This document shows positions 25,464-34,020 of a stretch of DNA of 64,000 bases, one piece after another. Within the stretch, counting starts at the first letter, position 1, and every line of letters starts with the position of its first letter. The position numbers and the translations under genes are program-made. The notes beneath the pieces were generated by a model that searched no databases, was not told where the DNA came from, and was given only the letters and a program-made list of their open reading frames with translations. The stretch is taken from positions 248,001-312,000 of the forward strand of contig NZ_AULE01000023.1 in NCBI RefSeq assembly GCF_000425125.1, read 5' to 3'. The DNA is from Paenibacillus taiwanensis DSM 18679. GTDB taxonomy: Bacteria > Bacillota > Bacilli > Paenibacillales > Paenibacillaceae.

Positions 25464-26564
25464 TTACTTTAACTCAGCAAAATGATAAGCCTCGTTGGTA
25501 AGCTCGAAGTATTTTTTGATGCCAGAGGAGCAATACACTTTCTGGTCTGTCGTAATAAAGATAGCCTCTGCCTCAGTTTTGGACTCAATAAAAGCCATGC
25601 CTTCTTGTAATCCAAGTGAGAACGCGGATGTGGACAATGCATCTGCATCAGTAGAGCGATCGGTAACAATGGTCACGCTATTGAGATTGTTTACGACAGG
25701 ATAACCTGTTGTTGTATCCAAAATGTGGTGATAATGCTTGCCGTCTTTAACAAAATAGCGCTCGTATACCCCTGATGTGACAATTGTTTTGTCCGCTACC
25801 TTCATGCGGCCAATCTGGTTGCCTCTTGATTCGTTCGGATCTTGGACGCCGATCGTCCAGTCTACACCGCCAGGCTTCTGACCAACGGCGTATATGTTGC
25901 CGCCAAGGTCGATAATGGCACTTTTATAGCCTTGATCCCGCACGTAGTCGGCAATTACATCGGCAGCGTAGCCTTTGCCAATGCCCCCTAAATCAAGCAC
26001 CATATCCGGCTCAAGGGAGATGGTCATGTTGTTTTTGTCCAGCTTGACCTTGTTGTAGTCAAGCAGCTTGAGGCCTGCCTCAATTTCTGTCTTGGCCGGC
26101 ACTCTGGCATCATCGTGTCCGATGTTCCACATGTTGACGAGTGGACCGATGCTTGGATCAAAGCGCCCGTGTGTGCGTGCTGCATAATCAAGCGATGTTT
26201 CGATGACTTGGTATAAGGGCTTCGAAACTTGAAAAGGACCTTTACCAGCCTGGGCATTCAGCTTATACAGCTCACTCGTTTCCAATGTTCGGCTCATTTC
26301 ACTTTCAATGTCTTTCATAAGGGAGTTGATATGCTCGAAGTCTTGATCACTTGCGCGCGAATCGTATATTTTCACAGTCACAATAGTATCAAATATAAAG
26401 TATGATTTGGTCTTCACATCTTGCTGCGCCGTTGTGCCACCCTTTTCTGACGTTTGATCAGCACTACTTCCGCATCCGCTGAATAATAGAGCCATCGATA
26501 AAGCCACAATAAGGACAGACCCGAGGCGGTGCAATGGTAAACGTGAAGTCGAATGTGGTCTCAT
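25464..26564 (-). CDS. apbE: FAD:protein FMN transferase lipoprotein (ApbE/FmnB)
   Basis: A 366-residue lipoprotein with lipobox LLFSGC near residue 31. The ApbE domain shows FIFDTIVTVKIYD, LDLGGIGKGYAAD (FAD and metal contacts), DLGGNIYAVG and the catalytic region ILDTTTGYPV. ApbE proteins split FAD and attach FMN to a Thr or Ser in target flavoproteins outside the membrane. The likely targets lie in this window: the FMN lipoprotein at 19.7 kb and the two-domain PplA at 41.3 kb. In Listeria the matching gene is fmnB of the EET locus. Start supported by GGAGG nine bases upstream. It is divergent from eetA. Confidence 0.93.
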   Translation of the reverse strand: MRPHSTSRLPLHRLGSVLIVALSMALLFSGCGSSADQTSEKGGTTAQQDVKTKSYFIFDTIVTVKIYDSRASDQDFEHINSLMKDIESEMSRTLETSELYKLNAQAGKGPFQVSKPLYQVIETSLDYAARTHGRFDPSIGPLVNMWNIGHDDARVPAKTEIEAGLKLLDYNKVKLDKNNMTISLEPDMVLDLGGIGKGYAADVIADYVRDQGYKSAIIDLGGNIYAVGQKPGGVDWTIGVQDPNESRGNQIGRMKVADKTIVTSGVYERYFVKDGKHYHHILDTTTGYPVVNNLNSVTIVTDRSTDADALSTSAFSLGLQEGMAFIESKTEAEAIFITTDQKVYCSSGIKKYFELTNEAYHFAELK

Positions 26565-26725
26565 AGCCTATTCCTCCGTATTTCATAATCAGTGTGCTAT
26601 TAGCATCTGTACAAGCACCTCATTATATCAGCAGACATGTAAATTGGAAAGGAAATGACGCATAGCATAGTACCAAAATCGCATTACAGCAGGTGTTTGT
26701 TCACAGTTACGCCTTGCCTCTAACA

Positions 26726-26754
26726 TTGAACGATTGTTGACTAAGTTGTATAAT
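26726..26754 (+). promoter_or_regulatory. Sigma-A promoter of the eetA-eetB-ecf unit
   Basis: TTGAAC (26726-26731) and TATAAT (26749-26754), 17-base spacer, 46 bases before eetA. Confidence 0.65.
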
Positions 26755-26799
26755 GGCATAGATATTTAAAATTATATTTAACTCAAGGAGTCAACCAGA

Positions 26800-27192
26800 A
26801 TGAAACGTGGAGACTTAATCCTGATTGGAGTAGTCATAGTGGCGGCCTTGGCTTTCTTCGTACCCAAATGGCTTTTTCAAAATCAAAGTGAAAATATGCA
26901 CAATGCTAATGTGTATGCCGAAATATCGGTTGATGGAAAATTGTTTAAAAAGGTAAAGATCACTAAAGAAGAGCAGCTTATTCCAGTTAAAACAGACCAC
27001 GGCCTAAATGTGCTGAAAGTACATGACGGTGGCATTGAAATGTTTGATGCGGATTGTCCGGACAAAGTGTGTCTGTCCTTCGGTTTTGTCACAAGGGCTG
27101 GCGATACAATTGTATGCTTGCCGCATCGCGTCTTGGTAGAACTGAAGAGTGAGAGCGGAGAGGAGAGTGACCTCGATGCCGTCGTCAGTTAA
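26800..27192 (+). CDS. eetA: EetA-like protein (NusG domain II, membrane-anchored)
   Basis: A 130-residue protein with one N-terminal membrane helix (residues 6-25) and an outside domain of the NusG_II family (VYAEISVDGKLFKKV start). It has Cys86, Cys91 and Cys106 in DADCPDKVC and IVCLPHRV. In Listeria EetA is required for extracellular electron transfer and works with EetB; its chemistry is not settled. It overlaps eetB by 17 bases and is followed by ECF transporter genes, so the unit is eetA-eetB-ecfA-ecfA'-ecfT. Start supported by AAGGAG nine bases upstream. Confidence 0.85.
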   Translation: MKRGDLILIGVVIVAALAFFVPKWLFQNQSENMHNANVYAEISVDGKLFKKVKITKEEQLIPVKTDHGLNVLKVHDGGIEMFDADCPDKVCLSFGFVTRAGDTIVCLPHRVLVELKSESGEESDLDAVVS

Positions 27193-27733
27193 GTTAAGCG
27201 ACACTTCGCTTAAGCTGAAGAAGGCGGTTATTATCGCGATCTTTAGTGCGGTTGCAGTCGTACTTGGGATATTGGAATCGTTGCTGCCAACACAGCTTAT
27301 TATACCTGGTGCAAAGCTTGGACTCGCCAATATTATGGTGCTTACTTGTTTATATTTCTTGAAGGGACGAGACGCCTTTACGCTTGTCATTCTCAAAACG
27401 TTGCTTATGACATTGCTTCTTGGCACCTTCTCCGCATTTTTGTTCTCTTTTTTAGGCGCGTTGTTCAGCTTTGTTGTCATGTACGGCTTAATGAAAATCG
27501 GTCGTGGACATATTAGTTTACTTGGCATTAGCGTGGTTGGTGGCGTTGCTCACAATATCGGTCAATTAACAGCTGCGGTCATTGTATTTAAAACTTCCAA
27601 AATCTTTTATTATTTGCCGCCGTTAATGCTGCTTGGAGTCGTGACCGGAATATTTATCGGTATCGCTGTTAAATATGTTGTTGCTTCCTTGTCTAAGTTA
27701 TCGATATTTGAACCATTTGTGCCAGAGAACTGA
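27176..27733 (+). CDS. eetB: EetB-like membrane protein (Gx transporter family)
   Basis: A 185-residue protein with five or six membrane helices of the Gx transporter family (Hpre_diP_synt_I in Pfam): IPGAKLGLANIMVLTCLYFL, GLMKIGRGHISLLGISVVGGVAHNIGQLTAA and LLGVVTGIFIGI. The family is related to ECF S-components. Older annotation as heptaprenyl diphosphate synthase component I is probably wrong for this protein. I prefer the ATG at 27176, ten bases after GGAGAGGAG, over the upstream in-frame start at 27149; a GTG at 27167 is also possible. In Listeria EetB acts with EetA to pass electrons from the quinone pool outwards. Confidence 0.83.
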   Translation: MPSSVKLSDTSLKLKKAVIIAIFSAVAVVLGILESLLPTQLIIPGAKLGLANIMVLTCLYFLKGRDAFTLVILKTLLMTLLLGTFSAFLFSFLGALFSFVVMYGLMKIGRGHISLLGISVVGGVAHNIGQLTAAVIVFKTSKIFYYLPPLMLLGVVTGIFIGIAVKYVVASLSKLSIFEPFVPEN

Positions 27734-27849
27734 TCTTTGTATTTATATTTCGAAGTGAAACATAGTTGTTGGTGGCGTCATGTCCGATATGGAGGCATGA
27801 TGCCTTCATCATGTTGGCTACATTTTAGCGGGCAGGGGGCAGTACCAGA

Positions 27850-28674
27850 ATGATTAGATTGGAAAATATACACTTTCAATATCCTAAGCGCGAAGCGTTA
27901 TTTTCCGACTTGAAGCTGCATGTCCCGCGTGGACAATGGGTATCTATTGTTGGGCCTAACGGTTCAGGAAAGTCTACCCTTGTGAAGTTGGTTAATGGGT
28001 TGCTGAGCCCTGATTCGGGTACGATACATATAGACGGCACCTTGCTTGACGGGGAGAGTGTCAGCGATATACGCCGCCGGACCGGATATTTGTTCCAGAA
28101 TCCGGACAATCAGTTTATTGCGACGACTGTGCGCGACGACATCGCCTTCGGCATGGAGAATCGCTGTGTGCCTCGTGCGGACATGAAGCAGCGAATTGAT
28201 GCGATTGCGGAACAATTAGGCATTAGCGAATGGCTGAATCGTCATCCTGCTTCACTCTCTGGCGGTCAGAAGCAGCGGGTTGCTATTGCCGGATTGCTGG
28301 TGCTGAACCCAGAGATTATGATCTGGGACGAGGCCACTTCCATGCTGGACGAGCGCTCCAAGCAGGATATGCTGCTGCGTCTGCGGCATTTACATAAGAA
28401 TCAAGGGCTTACGATTTTGTCTGTTACCCATGATGCGGAAGAAATATTAGCCTCTGACCGTGCTGTTGTCATCCGAAACGGAGTGATTGCAGCGGATATG
28501 AGTCCGATTCAATTGTTTGAGGACAGGAATCTTGCTTGGGAATGCCGATTGCAGCCGCCATTTTCCTTGGCGCTTTCACTGGAATTAAGGGAAAAAGGTA
28601 TGGACATTGGGCTTCATCACCATGAGGAGGAGTTGATGAGAGCGTTATGGCCATCGTTACATGTGAACAAATAA
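27850..28674 (+). CDS. ecfA1: ECF transporter ATPase EcfA
   Basis: A 274-residue ATPase: Walker A GPNGSGKST (35-43), Q-loop FQNPDNQ, signature LSGGQKQR and Walker B IMIWDEATSMLD. The QNPDNQ Q-loop is typical of EcfA1. It overlaps ecfA2 by 28 bases. In the ribosomal-protein neighbourhood where the general ECF module usually lies one would expect rplQ and truA; here the neighbours are EET genes, so this set may be dedicated to flavin uptake or to EetB. Confidence 0.9.
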   Translation: MIRLENIHFQYPKREALFSDLKLHVPRGQWVSIVGPNGSGKSTLVKLVNGLLSPDSGTIHIDGTLLDGESVSDIRRRTGYLFQNPDNQFIATTVRDDIAFGMENRCVPRADMKQRIDAIAEQLGISEWLNRHPASLSGGQKQRVAIAGLLVLNPEIMIWDEATSMLDERSKQDMLLRLRHLHKNQGLTILSVTHDAEEILASDRAVVIRNGVIAADMSPIQLFEDRNLAWECRLQPPFSLALSLELREKGMDIGLHHHEEELMRALWPSLHVNK

Positions 28675-29615
28675 GTTATCAATATGCGAAGGCTAGTATC
28701 CATCAGCCGCTCGCGTTGATCGATGTAAGCTTGCGCTTGGAGCAGGGGAAGTTCTATGCCATTGTAGGAGCTACAGGATCGGGCAAGTCAACGCTGCTTC
28801 AGCATTTGAATGGCATTTATCAGCCTACCAAGGGGAAGCTTCAAGTGTATGATGTTGTTTTCGCAGCTGGAGCGAAGGTGAAAGGGCTCAAGCCGCTTAG
28901 AAGCCGTGTAGGTCTCGTGTTTCAATTTCCAGAGCAGCAGCTATTTGAAGAGACAGTTGAAAAAGATCTAATGTTTGGTCCGATCCAGTTTGGCGCGGAC
29001 GAGCAACAGGCACGAGCAGCCGCAGTGGAAGCGCTGCTTGCAGTCGGACTTGACGAGGCGTTTATGGCACGCAGTCCATTTGAGTTAAGTGGTGGACAGA
29101 TGCGAAAGGTTGCCATTGCTACTGTGTTGGCCTCTAACCCCGAATTAATCGTGTTAGATGAGCCGACAGCTACGCTGGACCCTGTAAGCCGCACAGAACT
29201 GATTGCATTATTAAAACGGCTATGTGTGGAGCAGGGCAGAACGATTGTGATGGTCACCCACCGGCTGGACGAAGTCCTTGCAGCAGCCGATGAGTTTATA
29301 TTAATGCAGCAAGGGGCAGTAACGTACACAGGGACACGTGCAGACTTGATAAGGTCTCCACATTTGCTGCAAGCAGCAGATATTGTCGTGCCCAATGAAA
29401 TGAAGCTTGCTCATGAAATTTCAGAGCGACTGGGCATAGTGGTGGATGAGCTCCCTTCTGGAATAGAAGGGTGGGCGGATTGGCTCATTCACAATAGTGA
29501 TGCTGCGAGCAAGGCTGTTGATCGGTATGCTACCGATAGCAGTGCTAGTCAGCAGGAGCAAACAGACAAGGCATCACCTCGTGGGATGACAGAGTCAGAT
29601 GAAAAGGGGGAGTAG
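28647..29615 (+). CDS. ecfA2: ECF transporter ATPase EcfA'
   Basis: A 322-residue ATPase: Walker A GATGSGKST (41-49), Q-loop FQFPEQQLFEETVEKDLMFGP typical of EcfA2, signature LSGGQMRKVA and Walker B LIVLDEPTATLDP. The last 40 residues form a Ser- and Asp-rich tail not usual in the family (normal length about 285). It overlaps the upstream gene by 28 bases and ends three bases before ecfT. Confidence 0.9.
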   Translation: MAIVTCEQISYQYAKASIHQPLALIDVSLRLEQGKFYAIVGATGSGKSTLLQHLNGIYQPTKGKLQVYDVVFAAGAKVKGLKPLRSRVGLVFQFPEQQLFEETVEKDLMFGPIQFGADEQQARAAAVEALLAVGLDEAFMARSPFELSGGQMRKVAIATVLASNPELIVLDEPTATLDPVSRTELIALLKRLCVEQGRTIVMVTHRLDEVLAAADEFILMQQGAVTYTGTRADLIRSPHLLQAADIVVPNEMKLAHEISERLGIVVDELPSGIEGWADWLIHNSDAASKAVDRYATDSSASQQEQTDKASPRGMTESDEKGE

Positions 29616-29618
29616 CAT

Positions 29619-30410
29619 ATGGATGAACGAATGGTTATGGGCCGCTATGTGGCGGCGCAATCATGGGTCCACCAACTTGATCCACGAGCTAAGCTGACGG
29701 CTATGGTGCTTTTTTTGATTGCCGTTATTTGTGCGGATTACAGCTTGGAATTAGCTGTTATTACAGCGTTCTCCCTTGTCATCTTGATGACTTCTGGTAT
29801 TCCGCTGCGTCGTTATGGCCGCGCATCCAAGCCGCTGTGGCCGCTGATGGCTTTTATGTTTCTTTTTTATGTATTATTTGAACATAACGGTGATGTGTGG
29901 CTAAGCATCGGCAGCTTTACCGTAACTAGCGAAGGGGTTCTCCTCGGCTTGTATGCGGTGTGGCGCATGCTGCTATTAGTTTGTTTTACCTCTATACTTA
30001 CGTTTACGACTACACCAATTGAACTTAATTTGGGCTTAGAAGCGGTGCTAAAGCCACTCAAGCTGATAGGCGTATCCCCACAACAGTGGACGATGATGAT
30101 AACGATTGCCTTAAGGTTTATTCCGACTATTTTTGAGGAAGCCAACAAGATACTAAAGGCCCAAGCATCACGTGGCGCTGATTATGAGGATTTAAAACTA
30201 AAGGAAAAAGGCAAACTGGTCGTGACCCTTTTGGTACCGGTAACTGTAGGAGCTTTTCGCAGAGCTGAAGAGCTCGTAATGGCAATGGAATCACGCGGAT
30301 ACGTGCTGGATGCCAAGAGGACTTCGTTGCGTTATTTGACGTGGCAAGGTACAGACACACTATTTATTTTGTTATTTATCGTGCTTACAGCAGGAATGAT
30401 AATCCTATAA
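29619..30410 (+). CDS. ecfT: ECF transporter transmembrane subunit EcfT
   Basis: A 263-residue membrane protein with about five helices. The coupling motifs that bind the two ATPases are present (QASRGADYEDLK and MAMESRGYVLDA, the two Ala-Arg-Gly-type motifs). DPRAKL near the N-terminus is a usual EcfT start block. It completes the ECF core. No classical S-component gene (such as RibU) follows, so EetB or an S-component encoded elsewhere must supply substrate binding. A GGGGG site precedes the ATG. Confidence 0.9.
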   Translation: MDERMVMGRYVAAQSWVHQLDPRAKLTAMVLFLIAVICADYSLELAVITAFSLVILMTSGIPLRRYGRASKPLWPLMAFMFLFYVLFEHNGDVWLSIGSFTVTSEGVLLGLYAVWRMLLLVCFTSILTFTTTPIELNLGLEAVLKPLKLIGVSPQQWTMMITIALRFIPTIFEEANKILKAQASRGADYEDLKLKEKGKLVVTLLVPVTVGAFRRAEELVMAMESRGYVLDAKRTSLRYLTWQGTDTLFILLFIVLTAGMIIL

Positions 30411-30464
30411 GACGGGCCGTTCCGCATACACATGTAACACATATGCAATTCGTTTTCTGAAAAT

Positions 30465-30480
30465 GTGAATAATGTCACAT
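30465..30480. promoter_or_regulatory. FNR/CRP-type site TGTGA-N6-TCACA
   Basis: TGTGA-ATAATG-TCACA is a perfect CRP/FNR-family palindrome, 71 bases before the U32 gene. It points to anaerobic (FNR) control of the U32, aminotransferase and prenyltransferase genes. Confidence 0.6.
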
Positions 30481-30501
30481 AAACCTGGCGGTATTTGTTG
30501 T

Positions 30502-30529
30502 AATTTAAATATATACAATTTTAAATTTA
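30502..30529. promoter_or_regulatory. AT-rich inverted repeat, shared with the ndh2 upstream region
   Basis: AATTTAAAT (30502-30510) and TTTAAATTTA (ending at 30529) flank an AT-rich centre. A nearly identical arrangement lies before ndh2 at 41134-41160. Function unknown; it may be a shared operator or simple promoter AT-richness. Confidence 0.35.
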
Positions 30530-30550
30530 TGCGGGTGAGGAGGAACGACT

Positions 30551-32533
30551 GTGGCGAGATATTTTAACGGTAAAGAAATTGAACTGTTGGCTCCTGCTGG
30601 AACTTTTGAAATTTTTAAATCGGTTATAGACGCTAATTGTGATGCCGTTTATTTTGGGGGACCCTCTTTAAATATGCGGATGATGCGTAAGGGGTACAAT
30701 TTAAGCTACGATGAAGTAAGTGAAGCAATTAACATGACACGTGCCCGTGGGAAACGTGCGTATGTTACGGTGAATAACCTGCTCAATGAAGAAGACTTAG
30801 AGGAAGCAAAACGATATTTTGAATTTTTGAACAAAGTCGGGCCCGATGCGATTATTTCTCAGGATCTGGCTGTGTTCCCGTTGATTCAGCAATTAAATCT
30901 TAATAATATTCCAGTTCATTCATCCGTGATGATGAATGTGCATAACCTCGAAATGATTGAGGCGATGCGTGATATGGGAGTGACCCGTATCGTGGCATCC
31001 CGTGAGATGGATTTGCATACTGCAGAGCTGCTGCAAACGAAGACGGGAATGGAATTTGAGTACTTTGTTCATGGTGACATGTGTACGGTACACGGGGCAA
31101 ACTGTTTGTACAGCGCTATGCTTTATGGCAACAGCGCGAGCAGAGGGCGTTGCATGAAGCCTTGCCGCTGGGATTATCGGGTGAAAAAGGATGGTAATGT
31201 TTATCCGACTGAATATCCACTCGCGGCAAAAGATATGTATATGTATGAACATATCCCTGAGCTAATCAAGTCTGGTATTACATCCTTTAAGCTAGAGGGA
31301 CGTATGCGCGACATTGAATTTTTATCGATGGTCATAAACAGCTATGGTGAAGCTATTGATCGTTATATTGCAGATCCGCTTGGCTATAATCGTCAAGAGG
31401 GTGCGGATACGTTGTATGAGAACCGTAAACGCGACTTCTCCACCGCTTATGCGTTTGGTAAGCCAGGTCTGGATTATATTAATACTCGCTATGAAGGCAC
31501 AGGCAAGTTCTACAGCACAGGTAAAGTATTCAGCACGCCTACAGCTGAGCGGGAGATGAAAGAGGAACGACTTGTTCAGGTTCGTGATACATTGGGTGCT
31601 GTGCAGCGTCAACCGGAGGGAACAGGGCCGAAGCCTGCTCTATCCGTTCACGTTAATAACATGGCGCAAGCGCGGGTAGCGATTGAAGAAGGGGCAGACT
31701 ACGTATACTTAACTGGGGATGTGTTCCAACCCGATCGACCGTTTAATCGTGCGGAAATAGAGCAGCTTACGGCAGAGAAGGGTACGGCTCAAATTTTGTT
31801 AGGGATGCCTCGGATGATGACTGAAATGCATATGGAGCAGTACAATCATTTTCTGAAAAATGGTACTAATCATAATTACTATGGACTTGATGGACTGTTA
31901 GCTTCTAATATTGGCGCTATGCGCAAATTCCGTGATCTTGGTCTGCCCATGATTGCCGACTTCTGTGTTAACGTATACAACCATATGTCAGCTGATGTGT
32001 ATCGTAATCAGTTTAACATGGAGCGTGTGCATGCATCTTTGGAGCTGCCGTTAAATGATCTTAGTAATTTGCTGGCGCACGCCAAGACGCCAGTTGAAGT
32101 TATCGTTCACGGTTCTCCAATCGTAATGTATTTGGAACTGGATTTGTATGAAAATGCGGCCACGTTGGAGCCGATCGCACAGGAAAACAATCAATATGTC
32201 GATAATCAGTACCTTGTTCTTTTGACTGATAAAGGGGAAAATCCAATCTATCGGGATTGGAGCGGTCGCAACCATTTGGCGCTTGCAAAGGAACTTTGTT
32301 ATTTGCCGCTGCTGAAGGAGCTGCATGAAGCAGGTGCTAATCACTTCCGCATTGAAGGCAAGACGTATACGCCTGAACAATTGCGTCAAATTGTCCGTGT
32401 GTATCGCAAAGCAACCGCGGATTTGTCGCAGTGCGGCAACCTGTTTGAACAGATGAAGCCAGTATACGCCGGTTATACGCTTGGGTCTTTACAATTCGGG
32501 ACGGCGTTGAATTTGGAGCTGACAGAGGCTTAA
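30551..32533 (+). CDS. Tandem U32-family Fe-S protein (peptidase U32 / UbiU-RlhA-like)
   Basis: A 660-residue protein that starts at GTG after GAGGAGG. Residues 1-300 form a full U32 domain, ELLAPAGTFE...DAVYFGGPSLNMR, with the 4Fe-4S cysteines 178, 185, 201 and 205 (CTVHGANC, GRCMKPCRW) and FKLEGRMRD. A second U32-like half follows (LSVHVNNMAQARVAIEEGADYVYLTGD) without this cysteine set. U32 members with Fe-S clusters hydroxylate quinone rings without oxygen (UbiU-UbiV) or modify tRNA and 23S rRNA (TrhP, RlhA). RlhA has a similar length. The gene heads an operon that ends with a quinone-type prenyltransferase, so a quinone role is plausible. That part is inference. Confidence 0.85.
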   Translation: MARYFNGKEIELLAPAGTFEIFKSVIDANCDAVYFGGPSLNMRMMRKGYNLSYDEVSEAINMTRARGKRAYVTVNNLLNEEDLEEAKRYFEFLNKVGPDAIISQDLAVFPLIQQLNLNNIPVHSSVMMNVHNLEMIEAMRDMGVTRIVASREMDLHTAELLQTKTGMEFEYFVHGDMCTVHGANCLYSAMLYGNSASRGRCMKPCRWDYRVKKDGNVYPTEYPLAAKDMYMYEHIPELIKSGITSFKLEGRMRDIEFLSMVINSYGEAIDRYIADPLGYNRQEGADTLYENRKRDFSTAYAFGKPGLDYINTRYEGTGKFYSTGKVFSTPTAEREMKEERLVQVRDTLGAVQRQPEGTGPKPALSVHVNNMAQARVAIEEGADYVYLTGDVFQPDRPFNRAEIEQLTAEKGTAQILLGMPRMMTEMHMEQYNHFLKNGTNHNYYGLDGLLASNIGAMRKFRDLGLPMIADFCVNVYNHMSADVYRNQFNMERVHASLELPLNDLSNLLAHAKTPVEVIVHGSPIVMYLELDLYENAATLEPIAQENNQYVDNQYLVLLTDKGENPIYRDWSGRNHLALAKELCYLPLLKELHEAGANHFRIEGKTYTPEQLRQIVRVYRKATADLSQCGNLFEQMKPVYAGYTLGSLQFGTALNLELTEA

Positions 32534-32612
32534 TAAGTTTGCAGATGGTTATCATGCTGCCATTGGCTGGACCACAAGCAGAAACAAAATGCTGATTTAT
32601 GTACAGTAGATT

Positions 32613-32657
32613 CCGCAGCGCGAGCGGCAGACCCTCGATGTCTGCCGCTTCTTGCGG
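32613..32657 (+). other. Strong intercistronic hairpin
   Basis: CCGCA and AGCGGCAGAC pair with GTCTGCCGCT and TGCGG. No T run follows, so it is not a normal terminator. It lies in the 164 bases between the U32 and aminotransferase genes and may shape mRNA decay or attenuation. Confidence 0.45.
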
Positions 32658-32697
32658 ACCAGCCAGATGAGATCGTGAGATAGAAGGGTGGATTAAC

Positions 32698-34008
32698 GTG
32701 AACAGTGCGACAAATGTCATTCATGATCAGACCTATATCGGGCCAGAGGGTGTGCTTGCGAAGCGAAAAGAGTATTTTTATCCGTGCACGCATCATTTTT
32801 ACAAGCAGCCGCCGCAAATTGTACGGGGCAAGATGCAGTATCTATACGACAACGAGGGCAAATCTTATGTCGATTTTTTTGCGGGCGTATCGGTTGTAGC
32901 CTGTGGCCATTGTAATGATCGGATTACAGCAAAGACGATCGAACAGCTTCAAACTTTGCAGCATACGACGACGATATACTTGACACAGCCTATGGTAGAT
33001 TTGGCTGAGCGCTTGGCCAATGGTGTGCTACCAGGTGAACTGAAGCGGACCTTTTTTTGCAACAGTGGATCGGAAGCAAATGAAGGTGCCATGCTGCTCG
33101 CCCGCCTTCATACGAAACGCCGTCATTTTATTGCATTGGAACAAGGTTTGCACGGGCGAACTTTTTTGACGATGGGTGTGACCGGTATACCGATGTGGCG
33201 CTCTGATGATTATTTAGATACAGGAGTAGCCTTCATTCCTCGGCCCTATCAGCCCGATACCGATATCGATACCGCGGCACGTCGCTCTGTGGAGGCGCTT
33301 CGCGAACTGCTGGCTGCGAAAGGGGACACCTTTGCGGCAATGATTGTGGAGCCAATCCAAGGAAACGGCGGCATGATGGTACCTCCCGACTGGTACTTCA
33401 AGGAGGTCAAAGCCTTGTTGGAGCAGCATGGCGTGCTGCTGATTGCTGATGAAATCCAGACGGGATTTGGCCGCACAGGCCGTATGTTTGCGATGGAGCA
33501 TTACGGTGTTGTGCCTGATATCCTGTCGATGGCCAAAGCACTTGGAAACGGTGTGCCGATCGGCGCATTTGCGACAACGGACCAAATTGCGGCCAGCTTT
33601 AATCGGCCTTCAGCCTCAACGTTTGGCGGCAATCCAGTATCTTCTGCGACAGCTTTAGCCGTGCTCGATTATATCGAGCAGGAAGGCTTGGTAGAACGTT
33701 CCGCTCAAGTTGGCGGGAAGCTAATTGCAGGGTTACGCGCTTTACAGGCGAATTATACGGTCATTGCGGATGTACGAGGCAAAGGGTTTATGGCAGGTGC
33801 AGAATTGCGCGGAGCGGATGAGCAGGCGAGTGCGGAACTGACGGACCTTGTCTTGGAGCAGATGAAGGACCGGGGATTCATTATTGGAAAAAATGGGGTT
33901 GGCCGTAATGTGCTTGCCTTCCAGCCACCTATTATGATGCCAGAAGAAGATGTCGAGGCTATGCTGACCGCACTGGAAGCGGTCTTGGCCGACGTGACAT
34001 CAAGGTAG
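32698..34008 (+). CDS. Class III aminotransferase
   Basis: A 436-residue PLP enzyme. FFCNSGSEANEGA, the Asp in LIADEIQTGFGRTG and the PLP lysine Lys280 in SMAKALGNGVPIG are all present. The overall pattern is close to alanine-glyoxylate or omega-amino acid transaminases (AGXT2-like). The start is GTG after AGAAGGGTGG. It lies between the U32 and prenyltransferase genes and ends 12 bases before the latter, so it is part of that operon. Its substrate is not evident. No known step of menaquinone synthesis needs a transaminase, which makes the linkage notable. Confidence 0.87.
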   Translation: MNSATNVIHDQTYIGPEGVLAKRKEYFYPCTHHFYKQPPQIVRGKMQYLYDNEGKSYVDFFAGVSVVACGHCNDRITAKTIEQLQTLQHTTTIYLTQPMVDLAERLANGVLPGELKRTFFCNSGSEANEGAMLLARLHTKRRHFIALEQGLHGRTFLTMGVTGIPMWRSDDYLDTGVAFIPRPYQPDTDIDTAARRSVEALRELLAAKGDTFAAMIVEPIQGNGGMMVPPDWYFKEVKALLEQHGVLLIADEIQTGFGRTGRMFAMEHYGVVPDILSMAKALGNGVPIGAFATTDQIAASFNRPSASTFGGNPVSSATALAVLDYIEQEGLVERSAQVGGKLIAGLRALQANYTVIADVRGKGFMAGAELRGADEQASAELTDLVLEQMKDRGFIIGKNGVGRNVLAFQPPIMMPEEDVEAMLTALEAVLADVTSR

Positions 34009-34020
34009 TGGGATGACAGT

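Noticed and set aside
27176-27733. Heptaprenyl diphosphate synthase component I
   Set aside because: The Pfam name suggests this, but the protein is a polytopic membrane protein next to eetA and ECF genes; EetB/Gx transporter fits better.
30551-32533. Collagenase-type peptidase
   Set aside because: The U32 name derives from an early claim; the Fe-S cysteines and tandem layout point to a hydroxylase-type role.
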